Shown in pieces: positions 22,589-30,246 of a stretch of 64,000 nucleotides of DNA. Each line of letters starts with the position of its first letter. The first letter of the stretch is position 1. The DNA lies in assembly GCF_013408525.1 (NCBI RefSeq), contig NZ_JACBZM010000001.1:2170001-2234000 (forward strand). The letters run 5' to 3'. Source of the stretch: Nocardioides aromaticivorans. Its GTDB lineage: Bacteria; Actinomycetota; Actinomycetes; Propionibacteriales; Nocardioidaceae. Position numbers and translations under genes: made by a program. Below the pieces are notes generated by a model. The model did no database searches. It was not told where the DNA came from and saw only the letters and a program-made list of their open reading frames with translations.

Positions 22589-22625
22589 CGAGGGGCGAAG
22601 CGGGCATCTTCCGCTTCGCCCCTCG
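22589..22625 (+). terminator. Hairpin terminator after the 21733 gene
   Basis: A 15-bp perfect stem, CGAGGGGCGAAGCGG (22589-22603) with complement at 22611-22625, 7-base loop, followed by TGCTGTTCTTTGGG. Confidence 0.75.
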
Positions 22626-22699
22626 TGCTGTTCTTTGGGCAGGGGACGCCCGTCGGTGACGCGTGGTCGTGATCCGGGTACGGAGCACACGCAAAGCGT

Positions 22700-22732
22700 G
22701 AGGGGCGCTGCGGATCATCCGCAGCGCCCCTC
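22700..22732 (-). terminator. Hairpin terminator after the aldehyde dehydrogenase gene
   Basis: A 15-bp perfect stem (22700-22714 with 22718-22732) and 3-base loop, 19 bases past the minus-strand stop. Its arm, GAGGGGCGCTGCGGA, is nearly the same as the arm of the neighbouring terminator. Confidence 0.75.
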
Positions 22733-22750
22733 GCCGAGCGGGTCAGAGAA

Positions 22751-24118
22751 TCATTCGGCGGTGCTGATGAAGACGTTCTTCAGCTCGGTGTAGCCCTCGA
22801 TCGCCGCGAGGCCGAGCTCGCGGCCGAAGCCGGACTGCTTGAAGCCGCCGAAGGGCGTCTGGATGCGAACCGACGAGTTCGAGTTCACCGAGACGGTGCC
22901 GGTCTCCACGGCGCGCGCGACGCGGAGCGCACGGCCCACGTCGGAGGTCCAGATCGAGCCGCTGAGGCCGTAGATCGTGTCGTTGGCCATCCGGACCGCC
23001 TCCTCCTCGCTGTCGAAGGGGATGATCGCCGCGATCGGGCCGAAGATCTCGTCGCGGACGATCCGCGAGCCCGGGTCGGGCGCGACGACCACACGCGGTG
23101 CCATCCAGAAGCCGGGGCCGTCGGGGGCGTTTCCGGCCAGTACGGCGTCGACGTCGTCGGTCAGGAAGGACGACACGGTCTCGCGGTGGGCGGCGGAGAC
23201 CAGTGGTCCGAGGTGCGTCGACTCCGACTCGGGGTCGCCGATCGTCATCGCCTGGGTCTGCTCGATGAAGCCGGCGACGAAGTCGTCGAGGACCTTGCGC
23301 TCGACGAGGATGCGGCTGCGTGCGCAGCAGTCCTGGCCGGTGTTCCCGAAGACGCTGCCCGGAGCCGCCTTGATCGCGCGCGAGAGGTCGGCGTCAGCGA
23401 AGACGATGTTTGCCGACTTGCCGCCGAGCTCGAGCGTGAGCCGCTTCATCGTGCCGGCGGCCGAGCGCATGACAGCCTGGCCAGTCTCCGTGGAACCGGT
23501 GAAGCTGATCTTCGCGACCGACGGGTGGCTCGTGAGCACTGCTCCGACCACCCGGCCCGGGCCGGTGACGACCTGGACGAGGTTCTCCGGCAGGTCCAGC
23601 GCTGCGACCAGCTCGCCGAAGCGGATGGTGGACAGTGGCGTGAGCTCGGCCGGCTTAACCACGACCGAGTTGCCGGCGGCCAGCGCGGGCGCGATGTTCC
23701 AGGACGCGATCGGCAGCGGGAAATTCCACGGGGCGATGACGGCGACCACCCCGAGCGGCTCGCGGAAGGTCATGTCGACGCCGCCCTCGACCGGGATCGT
23801 GTCGCCCAGGATCTTGTCGACAACGCCGGCGTAGTACTCGAAGCACTCGGCGACGCCGCCGATCTCGCCCCGGGCCTCGGCGATCGGCTTGCCCACGTCG
23901 CGGCACTCGAGAAGCGCCAGCTCCTCGACGTGGTCCCGCACCGTTCCGGCGATCGCGCGGAGCGCGTCGCGGCGCGCGGAGAGCGACATCCGGATCCATT
24001 CGCGCTGTGCGATGACGGACTTCTCGACGGCAGCCTCGGCGACTGCTGTGTCCGCCATCGGGATCTCGGCGATCACCTCCTCGGTGGCGGGGTTGATGAC
24101 TCGGTTCAGATCGTTCAC
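22751..24118 (-). CDS. NAD(P)-dependent aldehyde dehydrogenase
   Basis: A 455-residue ALDH-superfamily enzyme oxidising an aldehyde to a carboxylate. Visible motifs: APWNFPLP (129-136), the cofactor-binding FTGSTETGQAV (206-216), general base E230 in LELGGKS, catalytic C264 in GNTGQDCC, and the EIFGP and PFGGFKQSG motifs near the C-terminus. The second Cys (C265) next to the nucleophile is ordinary for some subfamilies. It is divergent from the SDR-P450 operon and probably acts on the aldehyde formed after P450 oxidation and C-N cleavage. Exact substrate unknown. Confidence 0.85.
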   Translation of the reverse strand: MNDLNRVINPATEEVIAEIPMADTAVAEAAVEKSVIAQREWIRMSLSARRDALRAIAGTVRDHVEELALLECRDVGKPIAEARGEIGGVAECFEYYAGVVDKILGDTIPVEGGVDMTFREPLGVVAVIAPWNFPLPIASWNIAPALAAGNSVVVKPAELTPLSTIRFGELVAALDLPENLVQVVTGPGRVVGAVLTSHPSVAKISFTGSTETGQAVMRSAAGTMKRLTLELGGKSANIVFADADLSRAIKAAPGSVFGNTGQDCCARSRILVERKVLDDFVAGFIEQTQAMTIGDPESESTHLGPLVSAAHRETVSSFLTDDVDAVLAGNAPDGPGFWMAPRVVVAPDPGSRIVRDEIFGPIAAIIPFDSEEEAVRMANDTIYGLSGSIWTSDVGRALRVARAVETGTVSVNSNSSVRIQTPFGGFKQSGFGRELGLAAIEGYTELKNVFISTAE

Positions 24119-24393
24119 GGGAGGTCCTCACAAGGATCAGCAGGGTGTAGCAGGGGCCTGCAGAAGAGGTCTGCGCAGCTCTGCTCGGGACCGTTCCATG
24201 CTCTGGCCGGACCGACCTCGCGACAACGTACGCAGTGCCCTCCCGGCTGGCGAAGCATGTGCACGACGGCCACAGTGGCGACGCTCTCCGACGCTTACGT
24301 TCGTGGCACACCACAGGGCGGAGCGCTCCCCGAGATGAGGAACGAGCGAGGCCCGAGGACGAACAGCCGTCACGACCATCACAGGAGATGCCC
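24119..24393. promoter_or_regulatory. Divergent promoter region ALDH / SDR-P450 operon
   Basis: A 275-bp intergenic region with no gene. GTGG-CACA-CCAC (about 24303-24314) is a small inverted repeat that shares GTGGCAC with the large palindrome at 31860-31887, so both may bind the same regulator; that is weak inference. Confidence 0.3.
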
Positions 24394-25167
24394 ATGTCCG
24401 TTCACACTGGCAAGTTCGCCGCCGTCACCGGGGCCGGCTCCGGCAACGGAAAGGCGATCGCCGAGACCCTGCTCGAGGAGGGTGCCTCGGTTGCGCTCAT
24501 CGACATCGCCCCGGACTCGCTGGCCGAGATCACGGACAAGTATCCCGCCGCCATCGCCGTGGAGGGCAACGTCGCGGACGCTGCTTCGGTGCGGAAGGCC
24601 GCCGCCCAGATCCAGGAGCAGTTCGGCCGCCTCGACATCCTCGTGAACAACGCCGGCATCGTCCGCGGCACGAACTTCGAGGAGCTTTCCGTCGAGGAGT
24701 GGGACCAGGTCTTCGCGGTCAACTCCACCGGCCCGTTCCTGATGAGCCAGGCAGCCATGCCGCTCCTGAAGGCCGGGGCCGAGGCGCGGGGCGAGAAGGC
24801 CACGGCCGCCATCGTCAACATCACCTCGGTCGAGGCCCACATCGTCATCTCGAGCAGTGGGCACCCGCAGATCCACTACAACGCGTCCAAGGGCGCGCTG
24901 CTCCAGCTGACCCGCGCCCTCGCCGTGGAGTGCGCTTCGAGCCGCGTCCGCGTCAACGCCGTCGCCCCCGGCTTCATCGAGACGCCGTTCACGAAGGCCG
25001 TGCTCGGCAACCAGGACGTCCTGAACTGGCTGCTCGAGCGCACCCCGATGGGGCGCGTCGGCCAGCCCGAGGACGTCGCCAACGCCGTCTCGTTCCTGAG
25101 CAGCGAGAAGTCCAGCTGGGTCACCGGCAGCACCCTCTTCGTCGACGGCGGCTGGACGGTCTACTGA
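24394..25167 (+). CDS. Short-chain dehydrogenase/reductase
   Basis: A 257-residue classical SDR. Motifs: TGAGSGNG cofactor loop (about 12-19), NNAG (about 90-93), catalytic Y-x3-K as YNASK with a preceding Ser-rich ITSVEAHIVISSSGH, and the C-terminal GSTLFVDGGW. The ATG has AGGAG eight bases upstream. It is the first gene of a run SDR-amidotransferase-P450-ferredoxin-reductase with 1-base gaps or overlaps, so all are cotranscribed. It probably oxidises an alcohol or hydroxy-acid intermediate of the pathway. Confidence 0.85.
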   Translation: MSVHTGKFAAVTGAGSGNGKAIAETLLEEGASVALIDIAPDSLAEITDKYPAAIAVEGNVADAASVRKAAAQIQEQFGRLDILVNNAGIVRGTNFEELSVEEWDQVFAVNSTGPFLMSQAAMPLLKAGAEARGEKATAAIVNITSVEAHIVISSSGHPQIHYNASKGALLQLTRALAVECASSRVRVNAVAPGFIETPFTKAVLGNQDVLNWLLERTPMGRVGQPEDVANAVSFLSSEKSSWVTGSTLFVDGGWTVY

Positions 25168-25168
25168 G

Positions 25169-25897
25169 ATGTCCCGCCCCCTGATCGCAGTCTCGGCGCC
25201 GATCGAGCTGGCGCCCACCGCCTTCGGTGAGCAGGACTGCACGAAGCTCACCACGGCGTACACCAACGCGGTCTATGCGGCCGGTGGACAGCCCGTCGTC
25301 ATGCCGGTCGTGGTCGACCCGCCTGCCGGTCTCCTCGACCGCTTCGACGGCCTCGTCCTGACTGGTGGCGGCGACCTCGACCCGACCCTGTACGGCGAGG
25401 AGCCGGACCCGACCGTCTACGGCGTCCGTCCGGAGCGGGACGCCTTCGAGATCGCGCTCTACAACGAAGCGGTCGAGCGAGGTCTCCCCGTGCTGGCGAT
25501 CTGTCGCGGCATGCAGCTGGTGAACGTGCTGCGCGGCGGCTCGCTGATCCTCGACATCCAGGACGAGGTGCAGCACTGGCAGACGATCCCCGCCCACGAG
25601 GCCTCTCACAAGATCGACGTCGTCGACGACGCCCGGCTGGCCGGGATCTTCGACCAGGCCTCGGTCGGTGTGAACAGCTACCACCACCAGGGGCTGAAGG
25701 ATCTCGGTGCCGGGCTTCGCGTCACCGCCACCTGTGGCGCCGTCATCGAGGCGGTTGAGGCGGACGACGCCAACCTCGTCGCCGTCCAGTGGCACCCGGA
25801 GCAGATGGCAGCCACCGACAGCCAGCAGGCAGCGCTCTTCCAGGCCCTCGTCGCTGCAGCCGACTCTCGCACGAACAACAGCAAGGAGACCTACTGA
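25169..25897 (+). CDS. Class I glutamine amidotransferase-like gamma-glutamyl hydrolase (PuuD-like)
   Basis: A 242-residue protein of the peptidase C26 family. The catalytic triad is visible: C112 in VLAICRGMQ and H209/E211 in VQWHPEQ; TGGGDLDP (65-72) is the family's oxyanion-side motif. Known: PuuD hydrolyses gamma-glutamyl-GABA in putrescine breakdown, and related proteins occur in aniline pathways (atdA2/tdnT) beside glutamine-synthetase-like enzymes. Here a GS-like gene lies at 31969. Role inferred: removal of the gamma-glutamyl group from an intermediate. The stop overlaps the P450 start (TGATG). Confidence 0.8.
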   Translation: MSRPLIAVSAPIELAPTAFGEQDCTKLTTAYTNAVYAAGGQPVVMPVVVDPPAGLLDRFDGLVLTGGGDLDPTLYGEEPDPTVYGVRPERDAFEIALYNEAVERGLPVLAICRGMQLVNVLRGGSLILDIQDEVQHWQTIPAHEASHKIDVVDDARLAGIFDQASVGVNSYHHQGLKDLGAGLRVTATCGAVIEAVEADDANLVAVQWHPEQMAATDSQQAALFQALVAAADSRTNNSKETY

Positions 25898-27060
25898 TGT
25901 CCGACCAGCAGGTAGAGCCCAAGGACTTCGACTTCCACGGTCCGTCGCTCGACAACATCTTCGACACGTACGACGACCTGCGTGCCCAGTGCCCGGTCGG
26001 GCGCAGCGACAAGCACGGCGGCTTCTGGTACATGATGAAGAGCGAGGACATCTTCGCCGCCGAGCAGGACCCCGAGACGTTCGCCGTGGCGCCGTCAATG
26101 CTGCTTCCCGCCTTCGGGACCGATGTTCCGCTCATCCCGATCGACATCGACCCGCCGGAGCACACCGACTACCGCCGGATCCTGCTTCCGCTGTTCACGC
26201 CGAAGGCGATCGCCAAGCTCGACGACGGCATGCACCAGACCTCGCGTGAGCTCGCTGAAGAGGTCGCCAAGCTCGACGTGGCGGACGCCTCAGCGATGTT
26301 CGCGCGGCCGATGCCGACCATCATCTTCAGCCGTCTCGCCGGCTTCCCCGAGGAGGACTGGCCGAAGTTCGACCAGTGGATCGACGACATCATCTACGAG
26401 CGAACCGTCGACCCCGAGCGGGCCTACGCCGCTGGTGACGCCGTGATGGCGTACTTCGACGAGCTGCTCAAGTCGCGCGAGGGCCAGCCGCCGCAGGACG
26501 ACCTGATCGAGATCCTGACCAACGCGGAGATCAAGGGCCGCAAGCTCAACCACGACGAACTGCTGTCGTACTGCTACCTGCTCTTCCTCGCTGGACTCGA
26601 CACGACGGCATGGGCGATCCGGTCCAGCCTGTGGCACCTCGCGCAGGACAAGGAGGCGCAGAAGCGGCTTCGCGAGGACCCGGACCTCATTCCCGACGCA
26701 GTCGAGGAGTTCCTCCGGACGCTCTCGCCCGTCCAGGCGATGGCCCGGACCTGCATGAAGGACACCGTCGTCTCCGGCCAGGAGATCAAGGAGGGTGAGC
26801 GGGTGGTGCTGGTCTTCGGCGCCGGCAACCGCGACCCCGAGACCTACGACGAGCCCAACGAGATCCAGCTCGACCGGGAGAACAACCGGCACCTCGCCTT
26901 CGGCGGCGGCATCCACCGCTGCCTCGGCTCGAACCTCGGCCGCCAGGAGGTCGTGGTCGCGCTCGAGGAGTTCCTCGACGTCGTCGACGACTTCTCCCTC
27001 GCCGAGCCGGACCAGGTCTGGCACGGCGTCGGACCCCTGATGCTCAAGATCGGAGGATGA
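25897..27060 (+). CDS. Cytochrome P450
   Basis: A 387-residue soluble class I P450. The I-helix motif AGLDTT (232-237), the ExxR pair E271/R274 and the heme loop FGGGIHRCLG with C342 are intact. Its own ferredoxin and FAD reductase follow at once, forming a three-component monooxygenase. Known: actinobacterial secondary-amine P450s (MorA/PipA, CYP151) sit in the same order with ferredoxin and reductase and near a glutamine-synthetase gene. I cannot assign the CYP family by eye. The substrate is inferred to be an amine; the gene context supports this more than the sequence does. Confidence 0.9.
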   Translation: MSDQQVEPKDFDFHGPSLDNIFDTYDDLRAQCPVGRSDKHGGFWYMMKSEDIFAAEQDPETFAVAPSMLLPAFGTDVPLIPIDIDPPEHTDYRRILLPLFTPKAIAKLDDGMHQTSRELAEEVAKLDVADASAMFARPMPTIIFSRLAGFPEEDWPKFDQWIDDIIYERTVDPERAYAAGDAVMAYFDELLKSREGQPPQDDLIEILTNAEIKGRKLNHDELLSYCYLLFLAGLDTTAWAIRSSLWHLAQDKEAQKRLREDPDLIPDAVEEFLRTLSPVQAMARTCMKDTVVSGQEIKEGERVVLVFGAGNRDPETYDEPNEIQLDRENNRHLAFGGGIHRCLGSNLGRQEVVVALEEFLDVVDDFSLAEPDQVWHGVGPLMLKIGG

Positions 27061-27272
27061 CCATGTTCACCGTGACCGTCGACGCTGAGCGTTGCCAGGG
27101 CCACGCCCGCTGCCTCGCCTTCGCGCCCGAGGTGTTCGACTTCGACGACGAGGGCTACGCCTTCGTGCCGGAGGAGAACCAACGATTCGCTGAGCTTCCC
27201 GAGAACGTGCGAAAGGCGATCTCGAGCTGCCCCGAGCGCGCCATCCTCGTGGCTGAGGAACCGGCACCGTGA
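27057..27272 (+). CDS. P450-associated [3Fe-4S]-type ferredoxin with His in the cluster motif
   Basis: A 71-residue ferredoxin. The cluster motif is C13-Q-G-H16-A-R-C19 ... C58-P, i.e. CxxHxxC(x)nCP. The usual second Cys is His. Known: P450 ferredoxins of mycobacteria often carry a non-Cys residue at this position, affecting potential and cluster type. It transfers electrons from the next gene's reductase to the P450. The ATG at 27057 overlaps the P450 stop (ATGA); a second ATG is two codons later. Its stop overlaps the reductase start (GTGA). Confidence 0.9.
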   Translation: MTMFTVTVDAERCQGHARCLAFAPEVFDFDDEGYAFVPEENQRFAELPENVRKAISSCPERAILVAEEPAP

Positions 27273-28441
27273 CCGAGCGCGCCGCGGTCGTGGCCGTCGG
27301 CGCGTCGGTGGCGACCGCCGCCCTGGTGTCGCAGCTCCGCGAGAGCGGGCACCAGGGGCGGATCGTGGTCATCGACCGCGATCCCGACATGCCCTACGAC
27401 CGTCCGCCGCTGTCCAAGGAGTTCCTCGCGACGGACGGCGAGCGCCCCGAGGCTCCGTGGTGGACTGACTCCTGCGAGCTCGTCCACGGTCGGGTCGAGG
27501 GGTTTGAGACCACGACCCACACCCTCAGCGTCCGGATGCCGGGTGGCGAGCTTCGAGAGATCGCGGGGGATCACGTGGTCATCGCCACGGGTTCGACGCC
27601 GGTCAGGATCCCCGGCCAGCCCGAGGGCGTCCTCGAGCTGCGGTCGGCGTCCGATGCCCGCGAACTGCGTGTCCATGCGCGCCCGGGGCAGCGCGTCGTC
27701 ATCCTCGGGGCCGGGACCGTCGGAACCGAGCTGGCGTCCAGCCTGTCCGCAGCTGGCGCCGATGTCTGCCTCATCGACCTCGCCGAACGCCCGCTCGACC
27801 GCTTCTTCGCCGGTCACCTCGGCGTCGATGCGGCCAGCTGGATCCAGGACGCGGCGGTCGACCTGCGACTAGGGACGCGGGTCGCGGGAATCGAGCGGTC
27901 CGGTGACCGGTGGCTCGTCGCGACCGACCGCGGCATCGTGGCCGGCGACGCGGTGGTCTGCGCGGTGGGGACGCGCCCCGCTGTCGGCTGGTTGGCCAAC
28001 TCCGACGTCGCACTCGACAACGGTGTCCTCTGCGATGCCGACGGCCAGGTGCTCGACACCGCGGGGAATCCTGTTCCCGGAGTCCACGCCATCGGCGACG
28101 TCGCCAACTGGCCGTCGTACGACGGCACGCGACGCCGCCGGGAGGACTGGACGTCCGCGCAACGACAGGGCCGCCACGTGGCACTCGCTCTCGTTGGTCA
28201 GCAGAGTGATGACCTCTCAGCAGAGCGGGACTACTTCTGGACGACGCAGTTCGGGCGACGGATCCAGGTCCTCGGCACGCCGATCCGTGACGGGGTGCTC
28301 GTCCAACAGGTCGCAGATCCCGACCGGAACGCAGCGTTCTACACCGTCGAGCGCAACGGCGAGACCGTCGCCTGGATCTCCATCAACCGGCCGCGCGAGT
28401 TCGCGCTCGCGATGCGCCAATCAGTCGTCGGCGCTTCCTGA
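27269..28441 (+). CDS. FAD-dependent ferredoxin reductase
   Basis: A 390-residue pyridine nucleotide-disulphide reductase of the rubredoxin/ferredoxin-reductase type. An N-terminal FAD site is at VVAVGASVATAALV, though the GxGxxG is altered (VGASVA). PYDRPPLSKEFL is the characteristic loop of ferredoxin reductases; the NAD site ILGAGTVGTELA and the second FAD motif GVHAIGDVAN are present. It reduces the upstream ferredoxin. It is the last gene of the P450 operon, followed by a strong terminator. Confidence 0.85.
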   Translation: MTERAAVVAVGASVATAALVSQLRESGHQGRIVVIDRDPDMPYDRPPLSKEFLATDGERPEAPWWTDSCELVHGRVEGFETTTHTLSVRMPGGELREIAGDHVVIATGSTPVRIPGQPEGVLELRSASDARELRVHARPGQRVVILGAGTVGTELASSLSAAGADVCLIDLAERPLDRFFAGHLGVDAASWIQDAAVDLRLGTRVAGIERSGDRWLVATDRGIVAGDAVVCAVGTRPAVGWLANSDVALDNGVLCDADGQVLDTAGNPVPGVHAIGDVANWPSYDGTRRRREDWTSAQRQGRHVALALVGQQSDDLSAERDYFWTTQFGRRIQVLGTPIRDGVLVQQVADPDRNAAFYTVERNGETVAWISINRPREFALAMRQSVVGAS

Positions 28442-28497
28442 TCCCACTCGCGTCGTGGTCAGGGGGCTTCGACCCCGCTGGTGCCGGACCAGCGCGT

Positions 28498-28549
28498 GGC
28501 CCGGGTTCTCACCCTTCTGGAGGGAGTGAACCCGGGCCGCATCCTTTTT
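28498..28549 (+). terminator. Intrinsic terminator of the P450 operon
   Basis: GGCCCGGGTTC (28498-28508) pairs with its complement at 28528-28538, with further internal pairing, followed by GCATCCTTTTT. A textbook terminator. Confidence 0.85.
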
Positions 28550-28554
28550 GGAGC

Positions 28555-28920
28555 TCAGTCCTCAACGACGCCCGGCAGGACGACGGTGCCGAGGGCCGAG
28601 GCAACGACGGCCTGCGCGCGGTTCGACGACGTCCGCGGGACGGAACGCGCCTCCAGCGCCAGGCGGCGATGGCCGACGTCGGACGAAATCACCCGAGCCC
28701 TCACCTCGACGAGGGCGCCCATCTCCGGCGCGGCGTCGATGCTGACCTGCGAGCAGGAGGACAGGACGCCTTCCCCGCCGTCAGTCCGCCGCACGACGTC
28801 CGCGGCGACCTCCCTGAAGAGCTCGTCGACGACGCAGCCGAGGTCACGGTCGAGCCACGCGGCGTGGAGCGCACCGTTGACGCGCTGACGCCGTCGCGCA
28901 GGGTGGTCCGCCGAGGTCAT
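28555..28920 (-). CDS. Hotdog-fold protein, 3-aminobutyryl-CoA ammonia-lyase-like
   Basis: A 121-residue hotdog-fold protein: VNGALHAAWLDRDLG, then LFREVAADVVRRTDGGEG (central helix) and VEVRARVISSDVGHRRLALE (strands). The VNGA near the start, the GGEG turn and the LEARS end resemble Kal (3-aminobutyryl-CoA ammonia-lyase) more than acyl-CoA thioesterases, by eye only. It is coupled to the alcohol dehydrogenase gene by an ATGA overlap. It could remove ammonia from or hydrolyse a CoA thioester of the pathway. Confidence 0.55.
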   Translation of the reverse strand: MTSADHPARRRQRVNGALHAAWLDRDLGCVVDELFREVAADVVRRTDGGEGVLSSCSQVSIDAAPEMGALVEVRARVISSDVGHRRLALEARSVPRTSSNRAQAVVASALGTVVLPGVVED

Positions 28921-30032
28921 CGACCCGCGCCGGAGACATCCACCAGCACACGGACGCTGCGCGGCTCCTCCATGGCCTCGAACGCTTCGTTGATCCGGCT
29001 GAAGGGAAGGACGGTCGTGACCATCGCCCTGAGGTCCAGCCGCCCGAGACGGTACTGGCTGCAGTACAGGTCGACATCGCTCAGGAACCGGTTGGCGCCC
29101 AGGTAGGCGCCCTGGAGCCGACGATCGCCGTACACCAAGGCGGCGGCGGGGATGACGAGCTGCTCGCCGTCCGGCATGAGGCCGAGGATGGTCGCCGTTC
29201 CGCAGGGACCGAGGACCCGAAAAGCCAGTTCTGCCGTTTGTGGTCTCCCGACCGCCTCGATGGCGTGGGAGTAGCCGCTCGGCTCAAGGAGCCCGAGCGC
29301 CCGTTCTGTCGCGAAGGGGTCGGTCGAGGCCCGCACGACATCGGTCGCCCCGAAGCGGCGAGCGAGGTCCAGCTTCTCGGCCTCGAGGTCGACCGCGACG
29401 ATTCGCCGCGCTCCCTTGAGCCGCGCAGCCTGGATGGCAGCCGCACCCACTCCGCCACAGCCGATCACGACGACGGTGTCAGCGGGAGAGATCGTGGTCC
29501 CGTGCAGCACCGATCCCGCGCCGGCGCTGATGCAGCACCCCAGCAGGCAGGCGACGTCCATGGGAACGTCGTCAGGAACGGTTGCGAGCGCAGACTCGTC
29601 CACAAGGAACGCGCTCGCGAAGGCGCCGATCCCGGCGAGCGTGCCGACGGGCTCGCCGAGGTTCGACACGAGCTTCGGCCGGCGCCGGTCTCGCGACAGG
29701 TCGAGGTTCGCGCACTGGGTCGGCCGACCGCGGAGACAGAAGGCGCACTGTCCGCAGGCCGGGCTCACGGTCGCCACCACACGGTCGCCGGGCGAGAGCC
29801 GTCGTACGGCGCTACCGACGCGTTCGACCACCCCCGACACCTCGTGTCCGAGAACAGCCGGAGCCGGGATCTGGAGGGAGCCGGTGACGTACAGCGCATC
29901 GCTGCGGCACAGGGCCACGTAGTCGGTGCGAACGAGCACCTCGGTGCGAAGTGGGGAGTCCAGGAACAGGTCCCGCAGCACCAGTGTCTGGTTCGGCGCC
30001 GTCATCAGGGCGGCGGCGACGCGTGTGCGCAC
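28917..30032 (-). CDS. Zinc-dependent alcohol dehydrogenase (paralogue of 51273)
   Basis: A 371-residue MDR-superfamily enzyme. It shows the catalytic zinc region CRSD...GHEVSGVV (GHExxGxV), the structural zinc loop with four cysteines CGQCAFCLRGRPTQC, and the NAD motif VVIGCGGVGAAAIQAARLKG. The length and long stretches (GTATILGLMPDG, ANRFLSDVDLYCSQYRLGRL) match the 51273-52388 product, so the two are duplicates. It is transcribed with the hotdog gene and against the FprB-like gene. Substrate unknown; an amino-alcohol or omega-hydroxy intermediate is plausible. Confidence 0.85.
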   Translation of the reverse strand: MRTRVAAALMTAPNQTLVLRDLFLDSPLRTEVLVRTDYVALCRSDALYVTGSLQIPAPAVLGHEVSGVVERVGSAVRRLSPGDRVVATVSPACGQCAFCLRGRPTQCANLDLSRDRRRPKLVSNLGEPVGTLAGIGAFASAFLVDESALATVPDDVPMDVACLLGCCISAGAGSVLHGTTISPADTVVVIGCGGVGAAAIQAARLKGARRIVAVDLEAEKLDLARRFGATDVVRASTDPFATERALGLLEPSGYSHAIEAVGRPQTAELAFRVLGPCGTATILGLMPDGEQLVIPAAALVYGDRRLQGAYLGANRFLSDVDLYCSQYRLGRLDLRAMVTTVLPFSRINEAFEAMEEPRSVRVLVDVSGAGR

Positions 30033-30246
30033 GAAGTCTCCTCGGGCCGGGCCGTTGCGGCCGACGGCGATGTCTCATCGTCGCTGCGGCGACGTGCGCG
30101 GACAACGTGCACCGGGCACTGCGTCGGTCCAGATCATGTGCTCCCGAGCCACCGCAACGCCCGCCGATTGTTCCTAGCGTGTTCCTCCACATGGTCGTGC
30201 TCGTCAACCCGTCGAGCCACCGTCCGGCACCAGGAGGAAGACCCCC
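30033..30246. promoter_or_regulatory. Divergent promoter region ADH / FprB-like gene
   Basis: No gene seen. A TAGCGT -10-like hexamer lies near 30174-30179, about 70 bases before the plus-strand ATG, which has a good AGGAGGAAG ribosome site. Confidence 0.3.

Noticed and set aside
22589-22732. Two similar GAGGGGCG hairpins as possible insertion-sequence ends
   Set aside because: Each lies directly after a stop codon in convergent genes and forms its own terminator; nothing transposase-like lies between them.
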